Of a stretch of 64,000 bases of DNA, positions 52,772 through 63,511 are shown piece after piece; the stretch's first letter is position 1, and each line of letters opens with the position of its first letter. The DNA is from Azorinus chamasolen (lineage: Eukaryota; Mollusca; Bivalvia; Cardiida; Solecurtidae). The position numbers were made by a program, and so were the translations under genes. The DNA lies in NCBI GenBank assembly GCA_963576725.1, contig OY755241.1, positions 56,048,484 to 56,112,483 on the forward strand, given 5' to 3'. The notes beneath the pieces were generated by a model, which saw only the letters and a list, made by a program, of their open reading frames with translations, was not told the DNA's origin and made no database searches.

Positions 52772-55700
52772 CTAAATTGGAAAAAGAAAAAAATATACAT
52801 GTAAATGTACTCTTCTTTAGTACGGACCGATTTGTGATGACCAGAGCAACTGATAAAAGTGTGTACTCAAATACTAAAATTTCCTTTCTTCACCAAACCC
52901 TATGTTTGGTCTGGGTCTAATCTGTTTTGCAGAGACATAGAAACGCATATTGATGGAGTAGAGAGTTAAATAGCTAATATCCTTTAAAGGCATCGAAATC
53001 TCATTTGAACTCATGGTTACATACAGTAAAACCTCTCTATTACGGCCACCAAATTACATCAAGTATTTTGTGTTAAAGGCAGGTGGCTGCTTAAAGCAAG
53101 GTGAAAGTAAAACAGAACGCTCCTATAGGAGCGTTCTGTTTTACTTCCACCTTGCTTTAAGCAGCCACCTGCCCTAAATACAAACTAATTAACACAATTT
53201 AGTGGCCGTTTTAGAGAGGTTTTACTGTATTTATACTATCACTCAAAACCATTTACATAAAGATTTTTTTGTTTAGTAGCTTTTTTGTGAGGAAACCTTC
53301 CAGCTGGCTTGCAGTAGGTCATTGTTTCTACCTTTGTGTTTTTCTGTACACAAATTAATGCAATACGTTCTGTGTATAGAAAAACCTCTGGGGTCTTCTT
53401 CCACCAGTAATTAACCATTTCCTCCATAAATACACCTTTCTACGCCTCTGTAAAATTCACCTGTTGAAACCATTGTGATGAATAGAGCATTAGCTCCAAT
53501 AGGAGCAAATGCTCTATTCATCACAATGGTTTCAAAGTACAAAATTCTAAAATGTTCCTTAACTCTAGTAAATGCTCCTTTTTGGTAGATTTGTTCAAAG
53601 AGGTTTGGTCTAAAAATAGCCTATGGAGGAATGGGTTAACTTACATCATGACATAACTGAAACACCGTTAACCCTTTACCTGGTCTAAGTTTATTCCAAA
53701 TTCCAATACCTACTGAATATTCATTAACAAAATAGTTATAATGAAATATGGAAGGTGGAGCACTGTAACCATTTTAGAAAGTAAATATATTCTGAAAATG
53801 GGTGATCCTTCGAAAGCAAAAGTAGAAATGCAAAAAGAGAAAATTGCAGACTCGGTTTTATTGAGTCTGTTCATGTGAGTAGTAATTGAAAGTGCAACAC
53901 AACTCACGCCCCCTAGCACCGGCTTAAGCAGTATTCAATTTTCAAACCTAATAAAAGAAACAGAACAATCAAATTCCATTAGTAAACAGAGCAGACCCTG
54001 ATCAGACGGCTCCTATGATCTGGGTCTACTCTGTTCGCAAATGTGTGAAAACACGTTTATATAAGGGAAAGGGTTAACCTCTCATCATGATATAAATGAA
54101 ATACTGTTAAAGCCACATAGACCCTGAAACTTTAGAATCATATTTATAGATTTCTTCGGCATCTGGTTCTACTCTGTTTGCAAAGCGTAAAAAGGTGTTC
54201 ATATGAGGGGAAAGGTTCAAATATTTTAATAAATCCATCCGAGCCTTCAGCTGAATAAAACAACTGGCTCAACTAGCTCAGGGAGAACACTTCTTACCTC
54301 CACCTCCACCACGATAGCCTCCCCTGCCTCCTCTGAATCCTCCACCAAACCCTCCCCGTCCACCATCAAAATTGCCCCCACGACTGAAGCCTCCCATTCT
54401 TGCCCTCTTATGAGGGGGCGGTCCACCAAAGCCTTGTCTGAAACAGAATGATCCAGTTTGACAATCTGATAATTCATCTAAACAAAACTATTACAGAGGG
54501 TCATCTGAATATCGTTTCTATGAAATTTTATCAAAATCCATTCTGAAGTTTAGGAAATGTCTTTAAAGAAATCTTTCATTAAAATCTATTTCTAGCTCCT
54601 GTAACCTATTTATGAAATGGACCGGAACGATTTATACAAGTTTCATGGAAGGTCACTTGTAGATCATTTTTGTGAAATTTTGTCAATACCTCTTTATAAT
54701 GCCCTCTAAATTGTGTTAATTTGTTGGTGTTCAGGGCAGGTGGCTGTTTAAAGCAAGGTTAAAGTAAAACCGAATACTCCTATAGGAGCATTCTGTTTTA
54801 CTTTCACCTTGCTTTAAGCAGCCACCTGCCTTTAACACAAAATACTTGATGTAATTTAGTGGTCGTTATAGAGAGGTTTTACTGTATCTATTTAGCAGTA
54901 AGGAGATGTCATTTAAAGAAATTATTTGTTAAAATCTATCTTTAGCGTCTCTGAACTATCTATAAAGTGGACATGAATGACTAAAATAACTTTCATGGAG
55001 GGTCGCCTGAAAATGATTTCTGTGAAAAATCTTTATAGAGTTTAGGAGAAGATACCATTTAAAGAAATTGTTCATTAAATTTTTTATTAGGTCCTGTGAG
55101 ATACTACTGCAATTAATTTTTTATGTAACTTTCATCAAGGGCCACCTACAAATGACTCCTGTAAAATTTGATGAAAATCAAGTCTGGTTTAGGAGATGTT
55201 GTTCAAAGACGATGTTGTTCAAAGACCTTGTTTACGACAGACACAGAGCAATCTCAATAGCTCACCCTTGCACTTTGTGTCAGATGATTTAACCCGTTTC
55301 TCCAAAAATACGCCTTTCTACGCCTTTGCAAACAGAGCAGAGCCAGTTCAGACGGCTCCTGTAGGAGTCGTCTGATCAGTGTCTGCTCTGTTTGCTCATG
55401 TTAAATATACGATATTATATATCCTAGATATGATTCTTCAGTTTCTACCAATACAGAAACATCCTCTGTCCATTTGTTATTATAGCAGATCATCAAATTA
55501 ATATTCATGACATCATTTTTGTTTACATAAATATTCATGGAGTAAAGGGTTATTAAATACTAGTGTCAAACAGTTTGGCCCCTGACCAGATACGGAGTTT
55601 TTTGGCATCTCTTCTGTGTCCAATTGTTCATCATAAATTGTGTCTATAGTCAAAGGTCCAGATAAGATGCGTAAATCAAAACATTTTCAATTAATAACTT

Positions 55701-58700
55701 CTTTATTTCTCCATTAAACCCAATGTTGTGACCACTCTTTAGAATTGTCTCTTCCAGGCGATTCTAAAGAGTGGTAACAACATAGAGTTTGGTGGAAGAA
55801 TGATGATTTAACCCTTTCCCTCATATAAACGTGTTTTCACGCATTTGCAAACAGAGTAGACCCTGATCAGACGGCTCCTAGAGGAGCCGTCTGATCAGGG
55901 TCTGCTCTGTTTGCTAATAGCATTTGATAGATCAGTTTATTTGCCTTCTGAAATGTCTACAATTCTCCACCTTCCATATATCTTTATAACTATTTTGTAC
56001 ATGCATATTCAGTAGGTATTGAAATTTGGAATAAATATAGAACAGGGAAAGGGTTAAGTAGCAGAGTATGCACGTTTATTTGTAGCTCTGCATAGTGTTG
56101 AAAATGATAACCCTTTCCCTTATATAAATACATTTTCATAAATTGGCAAACAGAGAAGACCAAGATCAGACAGCTCTTAACCCATTCCCTCATATTGACA
56201 CCTTTTGACGCCTCTACAAAAGTCACCTGTTGAAACCATTGTGATAAATAGAGCATTTGCTCCTATAGGAGCAAATGCTCTATTTATCACAATGGTTTCA
56301 AACTACAAAATACCAAACTTTTCCTTTTCTCTAGTTAATGCTCCTTTTTGGTAGATTTATTCAAAGAGGTTGGATCTAAAAGTAGCCTATGAGGTAATGG
56401 GCTATAGGAGTCGTCTGATCATGGTCTGCTCTATTTGCTCTATTATAGTATAATATAGATCTGATTCTACAGTTTCTGCCCGAGCCAAAACATCCTGTGT
56501 ACATATAGTTATAAAATTTCTGCTAATAAATATTCATGATGTCATTATTTCTTACATGAATATTAAACAGGGAAAGGGTTAAAGGCAAATCTCTCAAAAC
56601 GACAAAAATGACAAGATCAAACACTAACCGTCCAAAATCGTTTTGTAGTCCAAACCTGGCAGCTTGTGGGCGCGACAGGGCACGTACAACATTCATCAGG
56701 ATCTCCTCTTGAGGTCCCGGATTCATTACGCACCCTGGGTTCTGTGTGGCCCTAACAATCAGGGCTTCAAGAGCTGGGCGCAGAGCTAGAATCTTGGCCG
56801 CGAGCAATGGATCCATTTTCAGATTCACCCTGAAAGATTGTAGCCAAAACTTTACTCCGTGAAGGTATACCCTTAAACCTTTATAGGTTTTCAGCATTAC
56901 TTTTGACCTGTATTAACCCTTTATTCCATATCTTTTTGACCTGTATTAACCCTTTACTCCATATTTACGCTTTTCTATGCCTTTGCAAACAGAGTAGACC
57001 CAGATCAGACGGCTATAGGAGCCGTCTGATCAGGATCTGCTCTGTTTGCTTATTATGTAATATAGATATGATTCTACAATTTTGCCCTGGTCAAAAACTC
57101 CTATCTATGTCCATGTGCTATTATAGCAAATAAATCTAATTGATATTCATGACGTCATTATATCTAACATGAATATTCATGGAGGAAAGGGTCACATATG
57201 TTTCTAGATATGCCTTGTTATATATCTTATAACAATTCTGTATTGTAAATTTTGGATTGACCGAACATTTATTTCGAGTTATCCTGAAGTTCGCGAGTAA
57301 TATCTAACCAGGGTCTGCTCTGTTTGCTTATGACATTATAAAAGATCTGGCTCTTCAGTTTCTACCAATACCAAAAGATCCTGCATACAAATGCCATAAT
57401 AAATATTCAGCTAATAAATATTCATGATGTCATTATATCTTACATGAGTATTCATGGAGTAAAGAGTTAAAAAGCAAACACAGCAGACCCCGATAGGATT
57501 GCTGTTACAGGAGCTGTCTTGTGTCTATTCTGTTTGTAAAGGCAGCAAACGGCGTCTCTGTCTAGTATAGGGTAAACAACTACAGGCTTAACCCATTACC
57601 TCATAGGCTATTTTTAGATACAACCTCTTTGAATAAATCTACCGAAAAGCAGCATTAACTAGAGAAAAGGATTTTTTTTTTAGAATTTTGTAGTTTGAAA
57701 CCATTGTGGTAAATAGGGCATTTTGCTCCTAAAGGAGCAAATGCTCTATTTACCACAATGGTTTCAATAGGTGATTTTTACAGATGCGTAGAAAGGCGTA
57801 TTTGTGGAGGAAAGGGTTAAAAAGTACTCACCATCCGTCGAGTTCTACATTCTCATCAACCAGATAGACATTTCTAGCTGCAAACAATAACAGCTGTAGG
57901 GGTGAGATCATCGTCATCTGCTTACAGGATACAGCACGTGTACGGATCTGAAATAGACATTAGCATAAACCCTTTGAATGTGAGAAACATGTTAACCCTT
58001 TCCCTCACAGTAACCCCTTTTTAACCCTTTCCTTCATATAAACTTCTTTAGAAGCATCTACAAACAGAGTAGACCCAGATCAGACGGCTCCTATAGGAGC
58101 CATCTGATCAGGGTCTGCTCTGTTTGCTAATAGAATTTGAAAGATCTGTATCTTTAGTTTTTTAAAATGGCTACAATGTTCCACCTTTCGTATTTCACTG
58201 TAACAATTGTTTCCATGAATATTCAGTAGGTATTGGAATTTGGAATAAACATAAAACAGAGAAAGGATTAACACCTTTGCAAACAGAGTAGACTCAGATC
58301 AGACGGCTCCTATAGGAATTCTCTGATCAGGGTCTGCTCTGTTTGCCTACGGAATTATATAGATCTGACCCTACAGTTATTGTCTAAGATAAACAGTCCC
58401 TTGAAAATATTGCATAATAAAGATTAAGCTAATGAATATTCATGATTTAACCCTTTCCCTGTTCTGTATTTAGGCCAAATTTCAATACCTACTGAATATT
58501 CATTAACAAAATAGTTATAAAGAAATATGGAAGGTGGAACATTGTAGACATTTTAGAAAGCAAAGAAACTGATCTATCAAATTCTATTAGCAAACAGAGC
58601 AGACCCTGATCAGACGGCTCCTCTAGGAGCCGTCTGATCTGGGTCTACTCTGTTTGCAAATGCGTGAAAACACGTTTATATGAGGGAAAGGGTTAAACAA

Positions 58701-61700
58701 ACCATGCACAAATGTTTATTAGGGAAAGGGTTAAAAGACATCTGAAAACAGTGGAGCACCTAGAAGAGCCTTCAAAAAGTGTTTGAAAGAACAACTACCG
58801 GGGCATATGTCTGAGATATGATTCTTGATAAGAGGTCCAGATAAGATGCGTAAACTTCAAAATTTTCAAGAATAGCTCCTTTATTTCTCCACCAAACCCT
58901 ATACTGTGACCACTGTTAAGAATTGTATTTTCGAGACAATTCTAAAGAGTGGTCACAGTATAGGATTTGGTGGAGAAATGACGATTTTAGTATTTGGGTA
59001 TGCACCTTTATCTGTAGCTCTGCTGGATGGACAAAAGGACCATAACTCTGTTGTTCCCAGGTCAATGAGAATGATCCTTAATGAGAAGCATTTCCTCAAA
59101 GCACTAAACATTTATACAAAGTTTCTCAGATAAACTCCAACCTGTTTCTGAGATATGACTTCGGATGGAAAAAAAGTTACGTTTTTGGCAAACAAAGGAC
59201 CATAACTCTAGTGTTCCATGGTCAACATAAGAGATACTTGCAGGGACTTGTATTTCCTCATGATACTAAACATTTACAGTTTCATCGTCTGTTTGCTTAT
59301 GGAATCTGATTTTATAGTTTCAGCCAAGGTCGAAATATCCTATTTTCCTATACTGTTATAAAATATCAGCTAATAAATATTCATGATGCCAGTATTTCTT
59401 GCATGAATATTAATTTACCTTTTCACCAAATATGAAGAAAGGCGAGGGGAACTTGATTTCCCGGTTACTGCAGTTGACGGAGGATTTGTGAACCAAGGCA
59501 GCTCTGCTTTCTGCTGTGAGGACTTTACGCTTTTCCTTGTGGTAGCAGACATTGGGATACAGTCCCATAGCCAGCAGTGTGACAGCCTGCATGATTAGAA
59601 CATACAATATGTACAGTTATCACTATTATGAACACTTTTTGGCAGTGAGAGAGTTAAATTAGATTCAAATAGAAGCAAATAATGTAGATCCTGATGAAAC
59701 TGCTCCTTCAATTAGTTCGATGTTGGTCTACACCGGTGTTCATATGCCATTATAAAAATTCATTTAACCCTTTCCTTTATAAACGCGTTTTCATGCATTT
59801 GCAAACAGTGTAGACCCAGATCAGACGGCTCCTATAGGAGCCGTCTGATCAGGGTCTGCTCTGTTTACAAATGGAATTTGAAAGATCTGTTTCTTTATTT
59901 TCTGAAATGGCTACAATTTACCACCTGCCATATTTCGTTATAACTATTTTGTCCATGAATTTTCAGAAGGTATAAAAATTTGGAAAAAACATAGAACATA
60001 AAAACATTAAAATCTCCTGTTGAAACCATTGTGATAAATAGAGCATTTGTTCCTATTGGAGCAAATGCTCTATTTACCACAATGGTTTAAAACTACACAA
60101 TTCTAAAAGTTTCCTTTTCTCTAGTTAATGTTCCTTTTCAGAAGATTTATTCAAAGTGGTTGGATCTAAAAATAGCCTATGAGGGAATGGTTTAAGACAG
60201 GTTCTACTGTAGACCCTGATCAGATGGCTCCTGTAGGAGCTGTCTGATCTGGGTCTGCTCAGTTTGCTTGTGGAATAATATAGATCTGATTCTCCAGTTT
60301 CCATCACCATTCATGCAGTTGTTTCTTCCATGAATATTCATGGAATAAAGAGCTAAAGCAGGTAAGGTTTTTACTGGATTAGCTCTAGATGGCAAAGAAT
60401 GCAGGTTGACACATTACCCCATGAATATTCATGTCAGAAATAATGACTGTGTGAATATCAATTAGCTGATTTTTTATAATTGCACCATGAACAAAAGAAT
60501 TTTTTTCATAGCAGAAACATTAGAAATAGATTGATGTTATTTCATAAGCAAACAAAGCAGACTCTGATAAGATGGCTCCTGTAGGTTTATACCTTTGGTT
60601 TATATCGCATTTTACATCATTTTGACACTTTACCTGTTCTATATTTATTTCAAATTTTAATACCTACTGAATAATCACGGCAAAATAGTTATAATGAAAT
60701 ATGGAAGGTAGAACATTGCAGCCATTTTAGAAAGTAAAGAAACAGATCTATCAAAGTCCATAAGCAAACGGAGCAGACCCGGATCAGATGGCTCCTCTAG
60801 GAGCCGTCTGATCTGGGTCTACTCTGTTTGCAAATGTGTGAAAACACGTTTACATGAGGGATGAGTCATATCACGAAGTCCAGCTAATTACAGGTGGAGG
60901 AAGACCCCAGAGATTCTTATGTGCACGGAACAAATTGCATTGTTTCGTGCACAGATCATCATCTGGGTAGAACCACCAATCTACCGCAAGCCAGCTGGCT
61001 CCTGTAGGAGCTGTCTGATCTGCGTCTACTCTGTTTGCAAAGGTGTCAAGAGGTGTATCTATGGAGTAAAGGGTTAAACAACCAAATAAATAGACAGCAA
61101 TGTTTACCACATCCATTTTGTTGTCTGGTCCATTGTAGTTGAACATCTGAGGGGTCAGGGAGTCTTCTGGAAAGTCGGCATTGGTCAGAATATCGCAGAT
61201 CTGGTTCTGAAACAAGAAACATCCAACCTAGTCAGGCACCATATCAAAATATGTTTGCAACACCATCATTTTAACTGTAACCTTTCGCTCTACAGATCTT
61301 TTACAGGTAAAAATTATTTCTATAAATATACCATATACCATTATACTAGCTCTAAGGCATCACATTTTTTAAAGAAGTTTCTTGCATTATGTAAACAGTG
61401 CTTAATGCAGAATAAAAGCAATGCAGAAAGCTCCAAGGGGGAGCTTTCTGCATTGCTTTCTGTCTGCATTAAGCTATCTACTGCATGTCGAAAAACCAAT
61501 ACATGTATATCTTTATTCAATGGTTAAATATATAGGGTTTTAGTTATTTTAATGATAGTTAGTTCCCCCCCAGAAGTAAGAGGTGTTTATTGGAGCGGGG
61601 GCATTTATTAGAAAATATGGTATGTCACACTTATGTAAATGCCTGTTAATTATTCTACCTTATACAGAGTTTCAAATAAGATGCATAAATTTAAACATTT

Positions 61701-63454
61701 TCGAGAATAGCCCTTTTATTTCTCCACCAAACCCTGCTGTGACGGTTCTAAAGAGGAGTCACAGTATAGGGTTTGGTGGAGAAATGGCGATTCTTGCATT
61801 TGGGAACGCTAACAATCACTTTTTTTAAGACTTTCAATTGTAATACCGATAGGTAGATGATTTATGATGGAGGATTTTCTATGTTATAGTCTACTCAGTA
61901 TCATTATCCTTTTCCCTCATATAAATGTATTTTCATGCATTTGCAAACAGAGAAGACCCAGGTCAGACGGCTCCTATAGTAGCCATCTAATCAGGGTCTG
62001 CTGGTTGCTTTTGACATTATATAGATCTGATTTTACACTTTTTGTAAAAAAAACCCCACCAATTCCCTCGATATTATATATTATAAAAAGAGGGCCAGTG
62101 GGCACAATATATGCCTGTCGAGGTCTTGTTCAACATAAACTGAGGTTAAAATATTTGCTAAATGCAAAGTCCAATTATGCGACCAAGTTTCAAGGCTTTA
62201 TCTCAAAGGGTTGTAAATAGGTGTACTTTAACTAAGTTAAAAAGGGCCATAGTTCTGTAAAAATACGTGACAGAGTTATGTACTCTTGCCTACAGGTGGA
62301 GCTTGTGATGGTGAACAAGTGTTCCAAGTTTCAAAGCTTTATCTCAAAGGGTTATGCAAATAAGTGGACAGACAGCGCCATTCCACAATACGTCAGTTTT
62401 TCAAATAGGCGTATAAAAACTGAGCAAATAAATATTCACGTTGTCATTATTTCTTTAATACATGAATACTGAACAGGAAAAGGGTTAACCCTTTACTCCA
62501 TAAATACGCCTTTCTACTGGTGATGAGAGGAGATTTGGTGTCCAAACACTTATGATACAAAAAAGATTACCTTAGCTTCACTGGTCATTCTCAAGGTTGG
62601 CATGGCGAGAGACTTGGTCTCACAGAAATATCTCTCACTGTCATCCCCACCCATCCTGAAAATTATACATGTCCTTGATATATAGCTGTTAACACACTCA
62701 GTTCTTTCGGATCCAGATAAGATGTATACATTAATATATTTTCAAGAATAACTTTTTTATTTCTCCACCAAACCCTCCTTCTTTCCCTCATATAAACGTG
62801 TTTTCACGCATTTGCAAACAGAGTAGACCCAGATCAGACGGCTCCTATAGGAGCCGTCTGATCAGGGTCTGCTCTGTTTGCTAATATAATTTGATAGATC
62901 TGTTTCTATACTTTCTAAAATGATTACAATGTTCCACCTTCCATATTTCATTTTAACTATTTTGTCAATGAATATTCAGTAGGTACTGAAATTTGGAATA
63001 AACATAGAACAGGGACAGAGTTAAATGTTCATATAAGAGAGATTTTACCTCTCTAATATAACGCAGTTAACCCTTTACTCCATAAATACGCCTTTCTATG
63101 CCTTTGCAAACACAGTAGACCCAGAACAGACAATTCCTATAGCAGCTGTCTTATTAGGATCTGTTCTGTTTGCTTATGAAATAATATAGATATGATTCTA
63201 TACTTCCTGCTATGGCCAAATTTTCCTGTGTTCATGTGTCATTATAAAATATTCATGAATGTTCATGGGATAAATGGTTAATATACCTGGCTTCCTCCCA
63301 CTGCTGAAAAGCATTAAGCAGGGCCACGTGATCACTATGTCGGTTCCCTGCTAGACTCTTGTGGGCCCAGCCTAGACGACGTCTGTCTGATGGTGTGATG
63401 AATGGCTCAGGAAATGTTGTACTGGCAGCAATGGTACAGGCTGCATCACCAACA
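52599..63454 (-). CDS. DHX9: DHX9 (RNA helicase A) C-terminal third, 8 exons
   Basis: Exons 63454-63287, 62655-62571, 61206-61108, 59586-59419, 57947-57832, 56829-56629, 54437-54298 and 52771-52599 join in phase with consensus splice sites and end in TGA (52601-52599). They encode about 382 residues. Recognisable DHX9 blocks in order: [19 protein letters not shown] (helicase-associated region), [30 protein letters not shown] .. [27 protein letters not shown] with [12 protein letters not shown] (OB-fold), [15 protein letters not shown], and an RGG/GGF tail. DHX9 is a nuclear DEAH-box 3'-5' helicase acting on RNA, DNA and hybrids in transcription, splicing and R-loop resolution. The dsRNA-binding domains and the DEAH core lie right of the window. 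Length of this part matches the family closely; the tail is glycine-phenylalanine rich rather than the vertebrate GGY form. Confidence 0.93.
53022..53229. mobile_element. Family E MITE, best preserved copy
   Basis: TACAGTAAAACCTCTCTA and tagagaggttttactgta ends; hairpin aggtggctgcttaaagcaag .. gaacgctcctataggagcg .. cttgctttaagcagccacct. 208 bp in the last DHX9 intron. Confidence 0.85.
53260..53425. repeat. Family H hairpin repeat, copy 2
   Basis: ccagctggcttgcagtagg at the left, tgtttttctgtacacaaatt and tctgtgtatagaaaaacc as drifted hairpin arms, cttcttccaccagtaatta at the right. Confidence 0.6.
53411..53639. mobile_element. Family B MITE abutting family H
   Basis: TTAACCATTTCCTCC start, GGAATGGGTTAA end, palindrome gatgaatagagcattagctc .. 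gagcaaatgctctattcatc. Its left TTAA lies at the usual end (gtaatta) of family H. Confidence 0.75.
53668..54077. mobile_element. Family A MITE with ~180-bp insert
   Basis: Ends TTAACCCTTTACCTGG and AAGGGAAAGGGTTAA. The insert (about 53785-53970) contains gggtgatccttcgaaagc and is not seen elsewhere. The hairpin has lost part of its right arm (ggctcctatgatctgggtct). Confidence 0.65.
54298..54437 (-). CDS. DHX9: DHX9 exon g: NLS-like and RGG start
   Basis: 140 nt. [19 protein letters not shown] followed by [19 protein letters not shown] is at the place of the vertebrate C-terminal nuclear transport signal (PPKMARYDN). Confidence 0.85.
54689..54886. mobile_element. Family E MITE in DHX9 intron
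   Basis: Left end eroded (tttataatgccctctaaatt), hairpin complete (caggtggctgtttaaagc .. gctttaagcagccacctg), right end gagaggttttactgta. Confidence 0.7.
55290..55552. mobile_element. Family D hairpin MITE
   Basis: TTAACCCGTTTCTCC start, gtaaagggTTA end. Core cagttcagacggctcctgta + ggagtcgtctgatcag. Tail has gttctaccaatacagaaac-like and catgacatcatttttg + ataaatattcatgg. Confidence 0.75.
55650..56100. mobile_element. Family F MITE split by a family A MITE
   Basis: Family F: aggtccagataagatgcg .. acccaatgttgtgaccactc .. gtggtaacaacatagagttt .. gatgatTTAA, then family A (55808-56057), then gcagagtatgcacgtttatt. Excision gives a single TTAA in the family F sequence. Confidence 0.8.
55808..56057. 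mobile_element. Family A MITE, complete, nested
   Basis: TTAA both sides, perfect core tgatcagacggctcctagag .. gaggagccgtctgatcag, here with symmetric arms (accctgatcag on both). Ends ccctttccctcatata / gaacagggaaaggg. Confidence 0.85.
56107..56582. mobile_element. Family A/D MITE split in its hairpin by family B
   Basis: Left piece 56107-56176 ends agatcagacagctc; right piece from 56403 starts ataggagtcgtctgatcatg. A family B MITE lies between (56177-56402). The tail is family D-like (ttcatgatgtcattattt) but ends in the family A terminus acagggaaaggg TTAA. Confidence 0.75.
56629..56829 (-). CDS. DHX9: DHX9 exon f
   Basis: 201 nt. [31 protein letters not shown], and [19 protein letters not shown]. 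Matches the LRAALEALVVEVT.. and ISRPSAA block that precedes the RGG tail in vertebrates. Confidence 0.9.
56934..57194. mobile_element. Family D hairpin MITE
   Basis: attaaccctttactccat start (doubled just before, at 56912), core gatcagacggctataggagc + cgtctgatcagg, end atattcatggaggaaaggg. Confidence 0.75.
57300..57575. mobile_element. Family D fragments
   Basis: Right half of a D element (gggtctgctctgtttgc .. tattcatggagtaaagagTTAA at 57465), then another core remnant (agcagaccccgataggattg .. aggagctgtcttgtgtc). Confidence 0.6.
57588..57820. mobile_element. Family B MITE next to DHX9 exon e
   Basis: TTAACCCATTACCTCATAGG start, GGAAAGGGTTAA end (family A/D-type right end), palindrome cattgtggtaaatagggc .. 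gagcaaatgctctatttacc. It ends 12 bp beyond the donor of DHX9 exon e. Confidence 0.75.
57832..57947 (-). CDS. DHX9: DHX9 exon e
   Basis: 116 nt. [19 protein letters not shown] then [19 protein letters not shown] and the first two bases of a Trp codon. Confidence 0.9.
58022..58271. mobile_element. Family A MITE, followed by a D fragment
   Basis: TTAACCCTTTCCTTC to GAGAAAGGATTAA; core gatcagacggctcctatagg .. gccatctgatcag. A family D piece (58272-58445) follows directly. Confidence 0.75.
58447..58696. mobile_element. Family A MITE, reverse, complete
   Basis: TTAACCCTTTCCCTGTTC .. GAGGGAAAGGGTTAA; core cctgatcagacggctcctct .. gagccgtctgatctggg. It continues into a short repeat of its own end (gtttattagggaaagggtta). 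Confidence 0.85.
58830..59025. mobile_element. Family F MITE
   Basis: aggtccagataagatgcg start, arms aaaccctatactgtgaccac and gtggtcacagtataggattt are complementary, end gcacctttatctgtagctc. Confidence 0.75.
59030..59300. repeat. 'aggaccataactct' repeat, two units
   Basis: aaggaccataactctgttg (59037) and aaggaccataactctagtg (59195), each followed by ccaggtcaa-type and tttcctca..ctaaacattta motifs; unit about 160 bp. Probably a piece of a pearl-like core. Confidence 0.6.
59419..59586 (-). CDS. DHX9: DHX9 exon d: OB-fold
   Basis: 168 nt, 56 codons. [39 protein letters not shown] and IFGEK. The most conserved exon in the window; this region contacts nucleic acid in DEAH helicases. Confidence 0.93.
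59764..60008. mobile_element. Family A MITE fused to a family B copy
   Basis: TTAACCCTTTCCTTTATAAAC start, core gatcagacggctcctatagg .. agccgtctgatcag. The right end merges at about 60005 into a family B element (to 60195) lacking its own left end. Confidence 0.7.
60200..60870. repeat. Fragments of families D and A
   Basis: 60208-60357 D-type core and tail (cctgatcagatggctcctg .. attcatggaataaagag); 60430-60610 reversed D-type piece; 60630-60860 reversed family A with core ccggatcagatggctcctct. No coding. Confidence 0.65.
60880..61078. repeat. Family H repeat copy 3 joined to a D end
   Basis: ccagctaattacaggtggag .. ttatgtgcacggaacaaatt .. tttcgtgcacagatcatc .. ccgcaagccagctggctcct, then the family D right arm (gtctgatctgcgtctactc) and gagtaaagggTTAA. 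Confidence 0.65.
61108..61206 (-). CDS. DHX9: DHX9 exon c
   Basis: 99 nt, 33 whole codons. [20 protein letters not shown] then [13 protein letters not shown]; the family has a FPEDCLLTQVF..TGPDN block here. Confidence 0.9.
61380..61545. mobile_element. Family E-like hairpin, 51.8 kb subfamily
   Basis: gcttaatgcagaataaaagc .. tgcagaaagctccaagggg .. gagctttctgcattgc .. tctgcattaagc. Outer ends eroded. Confidence 0.65.
61668..61815. mobile_element. Family F MITE, shortened hairpin
   Basis: agataagatgcat-type start, ctccaccaaaccctgctgtg .. gtcacagtatagggtttgg. A second F start lies at 62706 (ggatccagataagatgtat), cut short by a family A copy at 62779. Confidence 0.65.
61905..62490. mobile_element. 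Family A/D MITE interrupted by a pearl-type fragment
   Basis: Left: ccttttccctcatataaatg and core gtcagacggctcctatagta. An insert of about 320 bp (62080-62400) has two units of ccaagtttcaa + gctttatctcaaagggtt and ends tggacagacagcgcc. The D-type tail resumes at gcaaataaatattcacg and ends aaaagggTTAA. Confidence 0.6.
62571..62655 (-). CDS. DHX9: DHX9 exon b
   Basis: 85 nt. Completes the Arg codon, then [19 protein letters not shown] and TLRMTSEAK. Matches the RFCEHKRLNMATLRMTWEAK-type block of DHX9. Confidence 0.9.
62779..63024. mobile_element. Family A MITE
   Basis: ctttccctcatataaacg start, core gatcagacggctcctatagg + agccgtctgatcag, end gaacagggacagagTTAA. Confidence 0.75.
63068..63283. 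mobile_element. Family D MITE beside DHX9 exon a
   Basis: TTAACCCTTTACTCCATAAATACG start, drifted core acccagaacagacaattcct .. agcagctgtcttattagg, end gttcatgggataaatggTTAA. It ends a few bases from the donor of DHX9 exon a (exon edge 63287). Confidence 0.75.
63287..63454 (-). CDS. DHX9: DHX9 exon a: helicase-associated domain
   Basis: 168 nt; acceptor TTTCACAG, donor GTATAT. Encodes [18 protein letters not shown], then [19 protein letters not shown] and [12 protein letters not shown]. Entry codon is split after two bases, as expected if the previous residue is Tyr (FYVGDA in the family). Confidence 0.9.
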
Positions 63455-63511
63455 CTGTGAAAGATAACATTACAGAACCAGGTTGATGACTTAACTCCAT
63501 ATATTTGCCGT

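Noticed and set aside
53239..53427. Minus-strand ORF inside a DHX9 intron, first considered an extra exon
   Set aside because: It coincides with family H repeat, found also at 23.9 and 60.9 kb, and DHX9 exons g and h join in phase without it.
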